Under the pieces are notes generated by a model. That model ran no database searches. It saw nothing but the letters and a program-made list of their open reading frames with translations, and had not been told where the DNA came from. A DNA stretch of 64,000 nucleotides from Formosa agariphila KMM 3901 (GTDB lineage Bacteria; Bacteroidota; Bacteroidia; Flavobacteriales; Flavobacteriaceae). Of this stretch, positions 54,831-64,000 are shown in pieces; position 1 is the first letter of the stretch; every line of letters begins with the position of its first letter. A program made the position numbers and the translations under genes. The stretch lies in assembly GCF_000723205.1 (NCBI RefSeq), contig NZ_HG315671.1, positions 3,546,001 to 3,610,000 on the forward strand, given 5' to 3'.

Positions 54831-57743
54831 ATGAAAACAATTTTAAACAGTTTATTACTGGCACTGTTTTTTGCTCCAGCCTTGGTATTGGCGCAACAAA
54901 CAGTCACAGGAAAAGTTTCCGAAGAAACATCAAATTTACCCATACCAGGTGTAAATATTATTGTTAAAGGAACAACAACTGGAACAGCTACAGATTTCGA
55001 TGGAAATTACACACTTTCAGTTAGTAATGGCGATATTTTAGAATTTTCCTATTTAGGGTATACTTCAAAAGACGTAACCTATACAGGACAAAGCACACTT
55101 AACATTAAATTAGCAGAAAATGCTGCAGAACTAGACGAAGTAGTTGTTATTGGTTATGGTGCCGTTAAAAAAGAAGATTTAACTGGTGCTGTAGATATGG
55201 TAAATTCAGACGACTTTAACGAAGGTCCTGTATTATCGCCACAACAATTAATTAGTGGTAAAGTTGCTGGTGTTTCTGTAACTTCTGGAGGAGGAGCTCC
55301 TGGAGAAGGCCAAAACATTATTATTAGAGGACAAGGATCTTTAGCTCTAGAGCGTACACCGCTTTATGTAATAGATGGTTTTCCTATAGAAAAAGGAGGC
55401 GTTGGCGGATCTAGAAACCCACTTAACTTTATTAATCCTAACGACATTGAAAGTATGGTTGTTTTAAAAGATGCTTCTGCTACAGCAATCTACGGATCAC
55501 GTGCTGCAAACGGTGTGATTTTAATTACAACTAAAAAAGGTAAAGACAGTGGTTTTAAATTTAGCTTAAACAGTTCTGCTACAGTAGCAACTCCAATTAA
55601 CCAAGTAGATGTTATGACAGGTGATCAATTTAGAACGCTTATCACAGAAACTGGAACAGCAGAAAATATAGCCCTATTAGGAAATGAAAACACTAACTGG
55701 CAGGACCAAATTTACACAAACGCATACGGATCTGACCACTCGTTTAGTGCTTTAGGTAATGCTTATGGTGTACCTATAAGAGCATCTATAGGCTATACAG
55801 ACCAAGATGGGATTTTGAAAAATGACAATCTTAACAGAACAACAGGATCTTTAAACATTAAGCCTAGTTTATTCGATGATCATTTAAAGTTAGACTTAAA
55901 TGCTCGTGGAATGTATACTGAAAATACATTCGCCAACAGAGATGCTATCGGGTCTGCTATCGATTTCGATCCTACAAAACCTATTTACGATGCAAATTCG
56001 AAATATGGCGGATACTATTCTTGGATAGACCCTAACACGGGTAACCAACCAAGTTTAGCACCTACTAACCCATTGGCTTTAATTGATTTGGTTGATGACA
56101 CTTCTGAAGTTCGTCGTTTTGTTGGGAATGCTAAAATTGATTACAAGCTTCACTTTTTTGAAGATATTACAGCAACAATAAACATTGGTTTAGATAAACA
56201 AAATAGCCACGGTAGAAAAATAACATCAGATTTAATACCAACAGCCGATGAATCTTGGAATGGATCACGTACAAGTTTTGTAAATAATGCTACCAATCAA
56301 TTATTTGATGCCTATATTACTTACGACAAATCGTTTAAAGACATTCATAGTTTAACCGCTGTGGCAGGATATTCTTACCAATCTTTTGAATTTGATAACA
56401 ATAGTTACGACAGTGAAGACGAAGAAGACGGACTAGCGTACGAATTTATCGACAAGTCGAAAAACGTACTATTATCATATTTTGGTCGTGTTAACTATAA
56501 CTACGACAACAAATATCTTATCACCGCTAGTTTAAGAGCAGATGCTTCTTCTAAATTAAATCCAGACGACCGTTGGGGTTATTTCCCTTCTGTAGCTGCA
56601 GCTTGGAATATTCACAAAGAAGCTTTTCTAGAAGGAAGTGCTTTTAACGAATTAAAATTAAGAGTTGGTTATGGTGAAGTAGGAAACGTAAATGGGTTAG
56701 GAGATTATAAATTCTTAACACGTTACGATGGTAGTCAAGCAACAGCAGGTTACCAATTAGGAAGTTCATTCTACCAAACGTTTAGACCATCTCCAATTAA
56801 CGAGGATTTACGTTGGGAAGTTGGGCAAACATTAAACATTGGTATAGACTATGCCTTTTTATCTAGAAGAATCTCTGGATCTATTAACGTGTATTCAAAG
56901 AAAACTACAGATTTAATTAGCAACTCATTCATCGATCCTTTCACAAACTTCGGAAATCAAATTGAAGCTAATATTGGAGACATGGAAAACAGAGGGGTTG
57001 AATTCAACTTAAACTTAATTCCTGTAAGAAATGATAATTTTGAGTGGAGCATTAACTATAATATTGCTTTAAATGAAAATGAAATAACAAACCTTCCCGA
57101 TCAACAATTAGTTGGAGGTATAACTGGAGGTACAGGTAATACGGTACAAACACATATAAAAGGTGAAGCTCCATTTAGCTTTTTAGTGTACGAGCAAGTT
57201 TACGATAGCAACGGAAGCCCAGTTGAAGGTGCCTATGTAGACAGAAATAATGATAATATTATTAATGAAGAAGATAAATACATAAATCACGATCCGTATG
57301 CAGATATTACTATGGGTTTAAGTACAAACTTAAGCTATAAAAAATGGGATTTTGCAGTAGTTTCGAGAGCAAATATTGGAAACTACATTTACGATAACGT
57401 AGCGTCTCGTGCCGGGATTTTAAATAGAGCTACTGAAAATGGAATTTTAACAAACCTACATACAGACTATTACGACACAGGTTTCCAAAACTTAACAGAC
57501 AGTGGTTTATTAAGCGACCATTATGTAAAAGATGCCTCTTTCTTTAAAATAGACAACATCACGTTGGGCTATACACTAACCGAAGCTATTAAAAACACAA
57601 CATTCCGTTTCTATGGTTCTGTTCAAAATGTATTAATCGCTACAGATTACGACGGATTAGATCCAGAGGTTTACGGTGGAATTGACAACAATTTCTACCC
57701 AAGACCAAGAACATATGTATTAGGTGTAAATATTGACTTTTAA
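54831..57743 (+). CDS. susC: SusC-like TonB-dependent outer-membrane receptor
   Basis: 970 residues. Signal peptide (about 1-21), then an N-terminal carboxypeptidase-D-regulatory-like domain (QTVTGKVSEE...GTATDFDGNYTL), the SusC extension DEVVVIGYGAVKKEDLTG, the plug domain and a beta-barrel. C-terminal strand ends YVLGVNIDF. It imports maltodextrins through the outer membrane with SusD as lid. It begins the plus-strand susCDE unit, opposite the LacI gene. Confidence 0.95.
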   Translation: MKTILNSLLLALFFAPALVLAQQTVTGKVSEETSNLPIPGVNIIVKGTTTGTATDFDGNYTLSVSNGDILEFSYLGYTSKDVTYTGQSTLNIKLAENAAELDEVVVIGYGAVKKEDLTGAVDMVNSDDFNEGPVLSPQQLISGKVAGVSVTSGGGAPGEGQNIIIRGQGSLALERTPLYVIDGFPIEKGGVGGSRNPLNFINPNDIESMVVLKDASATAIYGSRAANGVILITTKKGKDSGFKFSLNSSATVATPINQVDVMTGDQFRTLITETGTAENIALLGNENTNWQDQIYTNAYGSDHSFSALGNAYGVPIRASIGYTDQDGILKNDNLNRTTGSLNIKPSLFDDHLKLDLNARGMYTENTFANRDAIGSAIDFDPTKPIYDANSKYGGYYSWIDPNTGNQPSLAPTNPLALIDLVDDTSEVRRFVGNAKIDYKLHFFEDITATINIGLDKQNSHGRKITSDLIPTADESWNGSRTSFVNNATNQLFDAYITYDKSFKDIHSLTAVAGYSYQSFEFDNNSYDSEDEEDGLAYEFIDKSKNVLLSYFGRVNYNYDNKYLITASLRADASSKLNPDDRWGYFPSVAAAWNIHKEAFLEGSAFNELKLRVGYGEVGNVNGLGDYKFLTRYDGSQATAGYQLGSSFYQTFRPSPINEDLRWEVGQTLNIGIDYAFLSRRISGSINVYSKKTTDLISNSFIDPFTNFGNQIEANIGDMENRGVEFNLNLIPVRNDNFEWSINYNIALNENEITNLPDQQLVGGITGGTGNTVQTHIKGEAPFSFLVYEQVYDSNGSPVEGAYVDRNNDNIINEEDKYINHDPYADITMGLSTNLSYKKWDFAVVSRANIGNYIYDNVASRAGILNRATENGILTNLHTDYYDTGFQNLTDSGLLSDHYVKDASFFKIDNITLGYTLTEAIKNTTFRFYGSVQNVLIATDYDGLDPEVYGGIDNNFYPRPRTYVLGVNIDF

Positions 57744-57754
57744 AAAAAGAATTC

Positions 57755-59368
57755 ATGAGAAAATTAATAAATAAATTCACAGTTGGTATCGCTTTAACGC
57801 TTTCTGTCGTGTCTTGTCATGACGATTTAGACCAATTGCCTATCGATCCAGATAGCTTTACAGAACAAGATGTTTTTGCAACTACTGAAGAAGCCAAAGG
57901 TGCATTAGCAAAATTATATGCTAGTTTAGCATTAACAGGACAAGAAGGACCCGCAGGTCAAGCAGATATTTCAGGTATAGATGAAGGGTTTTCACAATAT
58001 ACACGTATGCTTTTCAATCTAAATGAATTAACTACAGATCATTCTGTTGTAGGATGGGGAGATCCAGGATTACCGGATTTACACAACTTAAGTTGGTCGT
58101 CTAGTAACGATTTTTCTGAAGCAATGTATTACCGTTTAGGACAAGAAGTGTCTTTCTGTAATTCATTCATTAGTAATGCCGCGCCATTAACAGATGCAGA
58201 AGCACAAACATTTATTGCCGAAGCTCGTTTTTTAAGAGCTTTTGCTTACTATAATTTAATAGATTTATATGCAAATGTGCCATTAACAACAGAAGTGTCT
58301 ACTGCTTTACCAACACAAAGTAACAGATCAGAATTATTTACATTTGTGGAGTCAGAATTATTAGAAATTCAAGAGCTTTTAGCAGATAGTAATGAATATG
58401 GTCGAGTAGATAAAGTAGCGGCTTGGGCCCTATTATCGCGTTTATATTTAAATGCTGAATCTTGGATTGGAGAAAACAAATACGCCGATTGTATTACTTA
58501 TTCGAATAATGTGATCAATTCTGCCTACAGTTTAAATACTACAGATCTTAACGGAAATGGTTCTGCTTACGATGAATTATTCTCGGCAGATAACGACCGC
58601 AATGGTTCGCAAAACGAATTTATATTCACAGCTAATTTTGATGGTGTACAATCTACTACTTACGGTGGAACAACCTTCTTAATCCACGCGTCTATTGGTG
58701 GTAGTATGGATCCACTTGCTTCCGGAGTGAACGGAGGTTGGGCCGGACTAAGAACCACAAAAGCGTTAGTTAGTAAATTTGAAAGTTCTATTACAGGTCG
58801 CGATAGCGATGGAAATCCAACAGCTTGGGCTGATAATCGTGCGATGTTTTACACAGACGGACAAGAATACGAAATTACAACCATTGCAAACACCTTTACA
58901 GATGGCTATGCTGTAACTAAATTTAGCAATGTTAATGGAGACGGAAGCCAAGCCAATGATACTTCTGGAGAATTTGCAGATACAGACATTCCTTTAATTC
59001 GATTAGCCGAAATTTATTTAAACTATGCCGAAGCTGCTGTACGTGGCGGTGGTGGAGATTTGAATACTGCTGTAAGTTTAATCAACCAATTAAGAGCGCG
59101 TGCTTATGGTAATAACTCTGGAAATGTATCTATTTCTGATTTGTCTTTAGGCTTCATTTTAAATGAACGTTCAAGAGAATTGTATTGGGAAGGTTTAAGA
59201 AGAACAGATTTAATTCGTTTTAATCAGTTTACAACAGACACGTATTTATGGCCTTTTAAAGGCGGATCTAGTGCAGGTAACGGTGTAGAGTCTTTCAGAG
59301 AAATATTTCCTTTACCAACTAACGTGATTTCTATAAATCCGAACTTAGAACAAAATCAAGGTTACTAA
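57755..59368 (+). CDS. susD: SusD-like surface glycan-binding lipoprotein
   Basis: 537 residues. Lipoprotein signal ends SVVSCHDD (Cys about 22). RagB/SusD fold with TPR-like helices: EARFLRAFAYYNLIDLY and the C-terminal NERSRELYWEGLRRTDLIRF are clear signatures. It binds alpha-glucans on the surface and gates SusC. It begins 11 bases after the susC stop. Confidence 0.95.
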   Translation: MRKLINKFTVGIALTLSVVSCHDDLDQLPIDPDSFTEQDVFATTEEAKGALAKLYASLALTGQEGPAGQADISGIDEGFSQYTRMLFNLNELTTDHSVVGWGDPGLPDLHNLSWSSSNDFSEAMYYRLGQEVSFCNSFISNAAPLTDAEAQTFIAEARFLRAFAYYNLIDLYANVPLTTEVSTALPTQSNRSELFTFVESELLEIQELLADSNEYGRVDKVAAWALLSRLYLNAESWIGENKYADCITYSNNVINSAYSLNTTDLNGNGSAYDELFSADNDRNGSQNEFIFTANFDGVQSTTYGGTTFLIHASIGGSMDPLASGVNGGWAGLRTTKALVSKFESSITGRDSDGNPTAWADNRAMFYTDGQEYEITTIANTFTDGYAVTKFSNVNGDGSQANDTSGEFADTDIPLIRLAEIYLNYAEAAVRGGGGDLNTAVSLINQLRARAYGNNSGNVSISDLSLGFILNERSRELYWEGLRRTDLIRFNQFTTDTYLWPFKGGSSAGNGVESFREIFPLPTNVISINPNLEQNQGY

Positions 59369-59385
59369 TACTAAAACAATCTAAT

Positions 59386-60702
59386 ATGAAAAATATAGTT
59401 TCAAAAATATTGAGTATAATGTTGGTTTGTTTAGCATTATACAGTTGCACCACAGACGATGTAGATACCGTACTTAACGATACAGCTACTACAGCATTGT
59501 CTACCTCTGCGAGCGATGTTGTGCTTCTAAAAGAAAACGAAGGTACAACCGCTTTAACTTTAAACTGGACAGAACCAGACTACGGCTATAATGCCATTCC
59601 AAAATATACGGTATATTTTGATGTTGCAGGGAATAATTTTCAGAACGCTGTAATAAAAGACGCAGGAAATACTTTAGAGTATGCTGTCGCTACTGAAAAT
59701 TTAAATACCATTTTACAAACATTAGAAATAGAACCAAATACGCCTACCGCTTTAGATCTTAAAGTGGTAAGCACAGTTGGTACTAGTCAAGTTGCTGCGG
59801 TTTCAAACACCGAAGCTATTACGGTTACTGGCTATGCGAATGTTTTGGACTTATCGACAAACTGGGGTCTTGTAGGAGATGCTACAGTTAACGGTTGGGA
59901 TGGTCCAGATATGCCTTTCTATCAAACTAGCGAAGCTGATGTTTTTGTAGCTTACGTAACCCTTAAAACAGGTGAATTTAAGATTAGACAAGACAATAGC
60001 TGGGATGTAAATTACGGAGATACTGGAGCCGATGGGACATTAGAAGCTGGAGGCGACAACATAAAAGTAGACGCTGGAACGTATAAAGTAACCTTTAATC
60101 AAGGCACCTTAACTTATACTATCGAAGCGTATACTTGGGGACTTGTTGGAGATGCAACACCTAATGGTTGGGATGGTCCAGATACGCCTTTAACTTACGA
60201 CCCAACTTCAGACCAATGGCGTGCTATTGTAGCACTTACTGCTGGTGAAATGAAATTCAGAAGAAATAACGACTGGGCGTTTAACTATGGAGATACAGGA
60301 AACGATGGGTCTTTAGAAGATGGAGGCGATAATATTCCTGTTACGGCTGGAAATTATTTAGTGACTTTAAACCTAAACGACCTAACCTATACTCTAGAAC
60401 CTATTGAAAAACTTTGGGGACTAGTTGGAGACGCTACGCCTAACGGCTGGGATGGTCCAGATACTTTATTAAGTATGGATTATGCACAAGAAGGTGTTTG
60501 GTATATAAATGGAGTTTCGCTAACAACTGGCGAAATGAAATTTAGAGCGAACAACGATTGGGGTATTAACTATGGTGACGATGGAAACGATGGAAACCTT
60601 GATGACGGTGGCGCAAATATTCCGATTACTGCTGGTAATTATAATATTGTTTTAGACCTATCAGACGACAGCAACCCAATGTACACAATTTCAGCAAACT
60701 AA
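59386..60702 (+). CDS. susE: SusE/SusF-like surface lipoprotein with three tandem starch-binding-type repeats
   Basis: 438 residues. Lipoprotein signal ends LYSCTTDD. An N-terminal SusE domain (about 35-150) is followed by three repeats of about 91-93 residues starting near 160, 251 and 344, each opening WGLVGDATxNGWDGPD and ending in an N-I-x-x-x-A-G-x-Y segment. They resemble the carbohydrate-binding domains of SusE/SusF. Likely binds starch on the cell surface next to SusC/D. The DNA repeats are similar enough to suggest recent duplication. Confidence 0.9.
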   Translation: MKNIVSKILSIMLVCLALYSCTTDDVDTVLNDTATTALSTSASDVVLLKENEGTTALTLNWTEPDYGYNAIPKYTVYFDVAGNNFQNAVIKDAGNTLEYAVATENLNTILQTLEIEPNTPTALDLKVVSTVGTSQVAAVSNTEAITVTGYANVLDLSTNWGLVGDATVNGWDGPDMPFYQTSEADVFVAYVTLKTGEFKIRQDNSWDVNYGDTGADGTLEAGGDNIKVDAGTYKVTFNQGTLTYTIEAYTWGLVGDATPNGWDGPDTPLTYDPTSDQWRAIVALTAGEMKFRRNNDWAFNYGDTGNDGSLEDGGDNIPVTAGNYLVTLNLNDLTYTLEPIEKLWGLVGDATPNGWDGPDTLLSMDYAQEGVWYINGVSLTTGEMKFRANNDWGINYGDDGNDGNLDDGGANIPITAGNYNIVLDLSDDSNPMYTISAN

Positions 60703-60713
60703 TTTATAAACAC

Positions 60714-60741
60714 ATGGCTGTGACGTAATAATCACAGCCAT
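60714..60741 (+). terminator. Terminator between susE and the secreted GH13 gene
   Basis: 10-bp perfect stem (ATGGCTGTGA / TCACAGCCAT) with an eight-base loop, followed by TTTTGTTTTT. It would separate, or partly limit, read-through into the downstream amylase. Confidence 0.8.
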
Positions 60742-60767
60742 TTTTGTTTTTAATCAATAACAACATT

Positions 60768-63623
60768 ATGAAAACAAACTTACTTTCTTTCTTATTTATA
60801 ATAGCATCTTGGTTGGGTTTTGCTCAGATTACCACGAGTCCGAGTGCTTTTAACACCACCGATGCAGTCACCATAACAGTAGACATTACATCTGCAACCG
60901 GTTGTAATTCTCTTAACAATCCTTCTAAAGTGTATATGCATTCTGGAATAGGAAGCGATTCCAATCCATGGGAATACAATGTAGTTGGTAATTGGGGTAA
61001 AGACGATGGTATAGGAGAAATGACCAATAACGGAAACGGCATTTGGAGCATTACTATTACCCCAAAAACTTATTTCAGCTTAACCGATGCTCAAGCATCT
61101 TCCGCTTCAAAAATGGGAATGGTGTTTAGAAACCCGGAAGGCAATCAGGAACTAAAAGCTTCAGGATGTAACGACTTCAGCATTAACGTGGGAACATTTC
61201 AAGTCACATTAAATAGTCCTTCAGAAAACAGTACAACTATTGTAAATTCTGGCGGTAACCTCAGCATTACAGCTTCAAATACCAACGGAAATGCAAATTA
61301 TAGCTTGGCTAGCAATGGTTCTACCATTAATACAAGTACTAATACGTCTGCGTATTCATATACGCACTCTAATATTACAACAAATCAGAATTATACGTTA
61401 ACCGTAACGCAAGGCACAGAAACAGTTTCAAAATCGTTTTCGGTTTTAATTAATCCGGGAACTATTGCGCAAGCGATGCCTAGCGGATTGGAAAACGGAA
61501 TTAATTATAATGACAGCGATGCTTCAAAAGCAACACTTGTTTTAGATGCACCCTTAAAAGATTTCGTTTACGTGGTTGGAAGCTTCAATAACTGGCAACC
61601 ATCGTCGGCCTACGCCATGAAAAAGGACCCGAGTTCTGGAAAATTCTGGTTAGAATTAACGGGGCTAACATCTCAAAAGATTGAAACCTATCAATATTGG
61701 GTGGTAGACGAAACGCCAATTGCAAATTCACCTGCACTAGTAAAAACAGCCGACCCATTTTCAACTTTAGTATTATCTCCTTTCGATGATTCTGAAATTT
61801 CTTCTGAAACATATCCGAATTTACCACAATATCCAGCAGGCCAAGAACGCGAAGTTACCGTACTACAAACTGGTAAAAGTGATTATAATTGGACAGTAAC
61901 GAATTTCGAAAAACCTAAAAAAGAAGATTTAGTGATTTACGAAGTTTTAATTCGTGATTTCGATAAAGACAGAAACATTCAAGACTTAATAGACCGTATT
62001 GATTATTTTAAAGGATTGAATGTAAATGCGATTCAGCTGATGCCAATTATGGAATTTGAAGGCAACGAAAGTTGGGGTTACAACACCGCTTTTCATATGG
62101 CTTTAGATAAGTTTTACGGCACCGAAGATAAGGTTAAAGAGTTTGTCGATTTATGTCATAAAAACGGAATTGCAGTGATTCTAGATGTCGCTTTAAACCA
62201 CGCCTACGGAAGAAATCCTATGGTACGTATGTGGATGAAAGATGCCGATGGCGACGGCTGGGGAGACCCAAGTGCTGAAAATCCATATTTTAACGAAGAA
62301 GCAAAACACAGTTACAGTGTGGGTTCCGATTTTAATCACCAACAAGACCGTACACAATATTATGTAGAGCGTGTGGTGAAACATTGGGTAACCGAATTCA
62401 ATATCGATGGATTCCGTTGGGATTTAACTAAAGGATTTACGCAGAATTGCTCTTCTAGCGACGACAATTGCACAAACAGTTATCAGCAAGATCGTGTAGA
62501 CATTCTAAAACAATATGCCGATTATTCTTGGAGTTTAGACGCTTCACATTACGTAATTTTCGAACATTTAGGTCAGGATAACGAAGAACAACAATGGGCA
62601 AATTACAAAGATGAAGACGGCAAAGGCATTATGATGTGGGGAAAAATGACAGGTTCTTACAACCAATTAACAATGGGTTATGCATCCGATTCTAACTTTA
62701 ACCGCATGGGCCACGAAGCACACGGATTCGATTCTAAACGTCTTGTGGGTTATGCCGAAAGTCACGACGAAGAACGCCTTATGTATAAGAATTTACAATA
62801 CGGTGCGTCTAGCGGAGCTTATAATGTAAAAGATTTAAATACGGCATTACAGCGTATGGAAGCTTTGGGAGCTATTACCCTTACTATTCCTGGACCAAAA
62901 ATGATTTGGCACTTTGGCGAATTAGGGATGAATAACTCTATTTTCACCTGCACCGACGGTACGGTGTCTTCAGACGATTCGTGTAAATTATCTACAAAAC
63001 CTCAACCACAATGGGACGATAATTGGTTAGGAAACACCGCTAGGAAATCAGTTTACGATACGTGGTCGCATTTAAATGCTCTAAAAATTAACGAAGCTGT
63101 TTTTGAAGGCGATTACACCATTACTTCAGGAGATTTAACACCAAGAATCCGTGTTTGGAATTCCGATTTGCCAGCTACAGAATTAACAGATGTTGTTATC
63201 ATCTCTAATTTTGATACGACCTCTAAAACCGTAAACCCCGATTTCCCAACTAATGGCACTTGGTACGATTTAATGGACGATACAGGAAGTACATCAATTT
63301 CTGCAACTAATGCAATTACTTTACAGCCGGGAACATTTAAAATTTATGGAAATAATCTCCCTAAAAGTTTAAGTGTAGACGATGCGCCATTAAAAGATGT
63401 ATTTTCAATTTACCCTAATCCAACAAAAACAAGCTTTAAAATTAATGTAGAAGCCACCCAATTAAGCATTTTTGATATCACAGGAAAATTGGTTAAAGAT
63501 TTTAAAGGCAGTTTTAATACTTCAAATTCGTTTAATATGTCTCAACTTAAATCAGGTTTATACCTCGTGAGAATAATTAATGCGAGAGGGCAACAAAACA
63601 CCTCTAAACTTATTAAGATTTAA
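60768..63623 (+). CDS. Secreted GH13 alpha-amylase with type IX secretion signal
   Basis: About 951 residues from the start at 60768 (MKTNLLSFLFIIASWLG, a signal peptide); an in-frame ATG at 60744 lies next to the terminator T-tract and is less likely. There are two N-terminal beta domains, a CBM48-like stretch (FVYVVGSFNNWQ), and the GH13 barrel with D552 (DGFRWDLTK), E599 (IFEHLG) and D667 (ESHDEER). The C-terminal 75 residues (FSIYPNPT...SGLYLVRI...TSKLIKI) are a T9SS type A sorting domain. It probably acts at the surface, the role of SusG in Bacteroides. Confidence 0.93.
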   Translation: MKTNLLSFLFIIASWLGFAQITTSPSAFNTTDAVTITVDITSATGCNSLNNPSKVYMHSGIGSDSNPWEYNVVGNWGKDDGIGEMTNNGNGIWSITITPKTYFSLTDAQASSASKMGMVFRNPEGNQELKASGCNDFSINVGTFQVTLNSPSENSTTIVNSGGNLSITASNTNGNANYSLASNGSTINTSTNTSAYSYTHSNITTNQNYTLTVTQGTETVSKSFSVLINPGTIAQAMPSGLENGINYNDSDASKATLVLDAPLKDFVYVVGSFNNWQPSSAYAMKKDPSSGKFWLELTGLTSQKIETYQYWVVDETPIANSPALVKTADPFSTLVLSPFDDSEISSETYPNLPQYPAGQEREVTVLQTGKSDYNWTVTNFEKPKKEDLVIYEVLIRDFDKDRNIQDLIDRIDYFKGLNVNAIQLMPIMEFEGNESWGYNTAFHMALDKFYGTEDKVKEFVDLCHKNGIAVILDVALNHAYGRNPMVRMWMKDADGDGWGDPSAENPYFNEEAKHSYSVGSDFNHQQDRTQYYVERVVKHWVTEFNIDGFRWDLTKGFTQNCSSSDDNCTNSYQQDRVDILKQYADYSWSLDASHYVIFEHLGQDNEEQQWANYKDEDGKGIMMWGKMTGSYNQLTMGYASDSNFNRMGHEAHGFDSKRLVGYAESHDEERLMYKNLQYGASSGAYNVKDLNTALQRMEALGAITLTIPGPKMIWHFGELGMNNSIFTCTDGTVSSDDSCKLSTKPQPQWDDNWLGNTARKSVYDTWSHLNALKINEAVFEGDYTITSGDLTPRIRVWNSDLPATELTDVVIISNFDTTSKTVNPDFPTNGTWYDLMDDTGSTSISATNAITLQPGTFKIYGNNLPKSLSVDDAPLKDVFSIYPNPTKTSFKINVEATQLSIFDITGKLVKDFKGSFNTSNSFNMSQLKSGLYLVRIINARGQQNTSKLIKI

Positions 63624-63646
63624 TTCAACAAATATTTCATAAACCT

Positions 63647-63682
63647 AACGTCTAACAGACCTACTTGTTAGACGTTTTTTTT
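63647..63682 (+). terminator. Rho-independent terminator after the secreted GH13
   Basis: 11-bp perfect stem (AACGTCTAACA / TGTTAGACGTT), eight-base loop, then eight T. Confidence 0.88.
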
Positions 63683-63774
63683 ATTTAAAAACCCTAATGT
63701 TCCCTTAAAATAAACGGTAAATTGAAACTATAAAACAGATTAATCCGTATTTTTGAGTAACAACACCTTCGCTT

Positions 63775-64000
63775 ATGAAACTTATTTTAAAAGATTACAT
63801 TCTTCCATTAAAACACACCTTCACAATATCTAGAGAATCTATTGATGTGCAACCGAGTTTAATCGTCGTTTTAGAGGATGGTGGTCTTTCAGGTTATGGT
63901 GAGGCGACTTCAAATCCGTATTATAACATTACCGTTCCTATAATGATGGAAACATTGAGTAATGTGAAAGAAATTATTGAAGCAACTACTAATGAAACGC
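63775..64000 (+). CDS. Enolase-superfamily dipeptide epimerase, N-terminal part
   Basis: 75 codons are in the window and the rest lies beyond the right edge. It starts MKLILKDYILPLKHTFTISR and continues VQPSLIVVLEDGGLSGYGE, matching the N-terminal capping domain of L-Ala-D/L-Glu epimerases in the muconate-lactonising branch. The catalytic barrel is not visible. Likely role is recycling of murein peptides. It follows the amylase terminator and probably has its own promoter. Confidence 0.75.
   Translation, partial: MKLILKDYILPLKHTFTISRESIDVQPSLIVVLEDGGLSGYGEATSNPYYNITVPIMMETLSNVKEIIEATTNET

Noticed and set aside
60744-60767. Upstream ATG of the secreted amylase
   Set aside because: It lies in the T-tract after the terminator hairpin; the signal peptide begins at 60768.
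1-64000. CRISPR array, tRNA, rRNA or insertion sequence
   Set aside because: I looked for spaced direct repeats, tRNA T-arm signatures and transposase genes and saw none; a tool-based scan would be needed to exclude weak tRNA-like sequences.

Overview
The window looks like a chromosomal segment of a marine member of the Flavobacteriaceae (Bacteroidota). Supporting signs are the low GC content, a SusC/SusD polysaccharide utilisation locus, a type IX secretion sorting domain, several promoters of the Bacteroidota form TTTG-N17-19-TAnnTTTG, the absence of clear Shine-Dalgarno sequences, and flavobacterial neighbourhoods such as mevalonate kinase/UbiA/pseudouridine synthase. The genus cannot be fixed from sequence alone. 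I found no tRNA, rRNA, IS element or CRISPR array.

Layout. (1) 1-4873, minus: an exopolysaccharide-type pair. One protein is a membrane family-2 processive glycosyltransferase fused to a GH26-like domain and a second GH-like domain; it runs off the left edge. The other is a GH clan A (GH2/GH5-like) TIM-barrel protein. (2) 4962-7346, plus: the C-terminal remnant of a meaB GTPase gene, then a PL8 polysaccharide lyase. (3) 7447-17046, minus: an eight-gene operon for succinyl-CoA/propionyl-CoA interconversion. It encodes the epimerase, the Na+-pumping methylmalonyl-CoA decarboxylase subunits A, D, C and B, a CoA-transferase, and both mutase subunits. (4) 17222-18595, plus: a GT-C type membrane glycosyltransferase. 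(5) 18820-22700, minus: a polyamine operon (arginine decarboxylase, agmatinase-type ureohydrolase, deoxyhypusine-synthase-like protein, two small unknown proteins), preceded by a structured non-coding stretch. (6) 23044-28920, minus: an RluB-like protein that lacks the catalytic Asp, then isoprenoid genes and housekeeping genes. (7) 29004-32094, minus: miscellaneous genes. (8) 32202-39770, minus: a redox-repair run with MsrB, MsrA, SelO, a divergent MsrA-like protein, a hydrolase-OsmC fusion, EgtB, EgtD and an aldo/keto reductase. (9) 40098-63623: a large alpha-glucan (starch/glycogen/maltodextrin) utilisation locus. (10) 63775-64000, plus: the start of a dipeptide-epimerase-type enolase superfamily gene.

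How the genes work together. In the alpha-glucan locus a T9SS-exported GH13 and the SusE-like binding lipoprotein would act outside the cell. SusC/SusD would import maltodextrins. Periplasmic GH13 and GH31 enzymes would trim them. An MFS carrier would bring maltose into the cytoplasm, where GH65 phosphorylase and beta-phosphoglucomutase yield glucose 6-phosphate. A LacI-type regulator is divergently placed, with CG-centred palindromes between it and susC. In the propionate operon, succinyl-CoA would become methylmalonyl-CoA (mutase, epimerase) and then propionyl-CoA plus CO2, with Na+ export; the CoA-transferase would recycle CoA. The enzymes could also run the other way for propionate assimilation if another carboxylase supplies (S)-methylmalonyl-CoA.

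The observations most worth a second look are the synthase-hydrolase fusion at the left edge, the meaB remnant beside an otherwise complete mutase operon, the RluB-like protein with Gly at the catalytic Asp position, the deoxyhypusine-synthase homologue in a bacterial polyamine operon, the hairpin-rich element before speA, and the MsrA paralogue with GCHWC in the Msr/SelO/Egt run.
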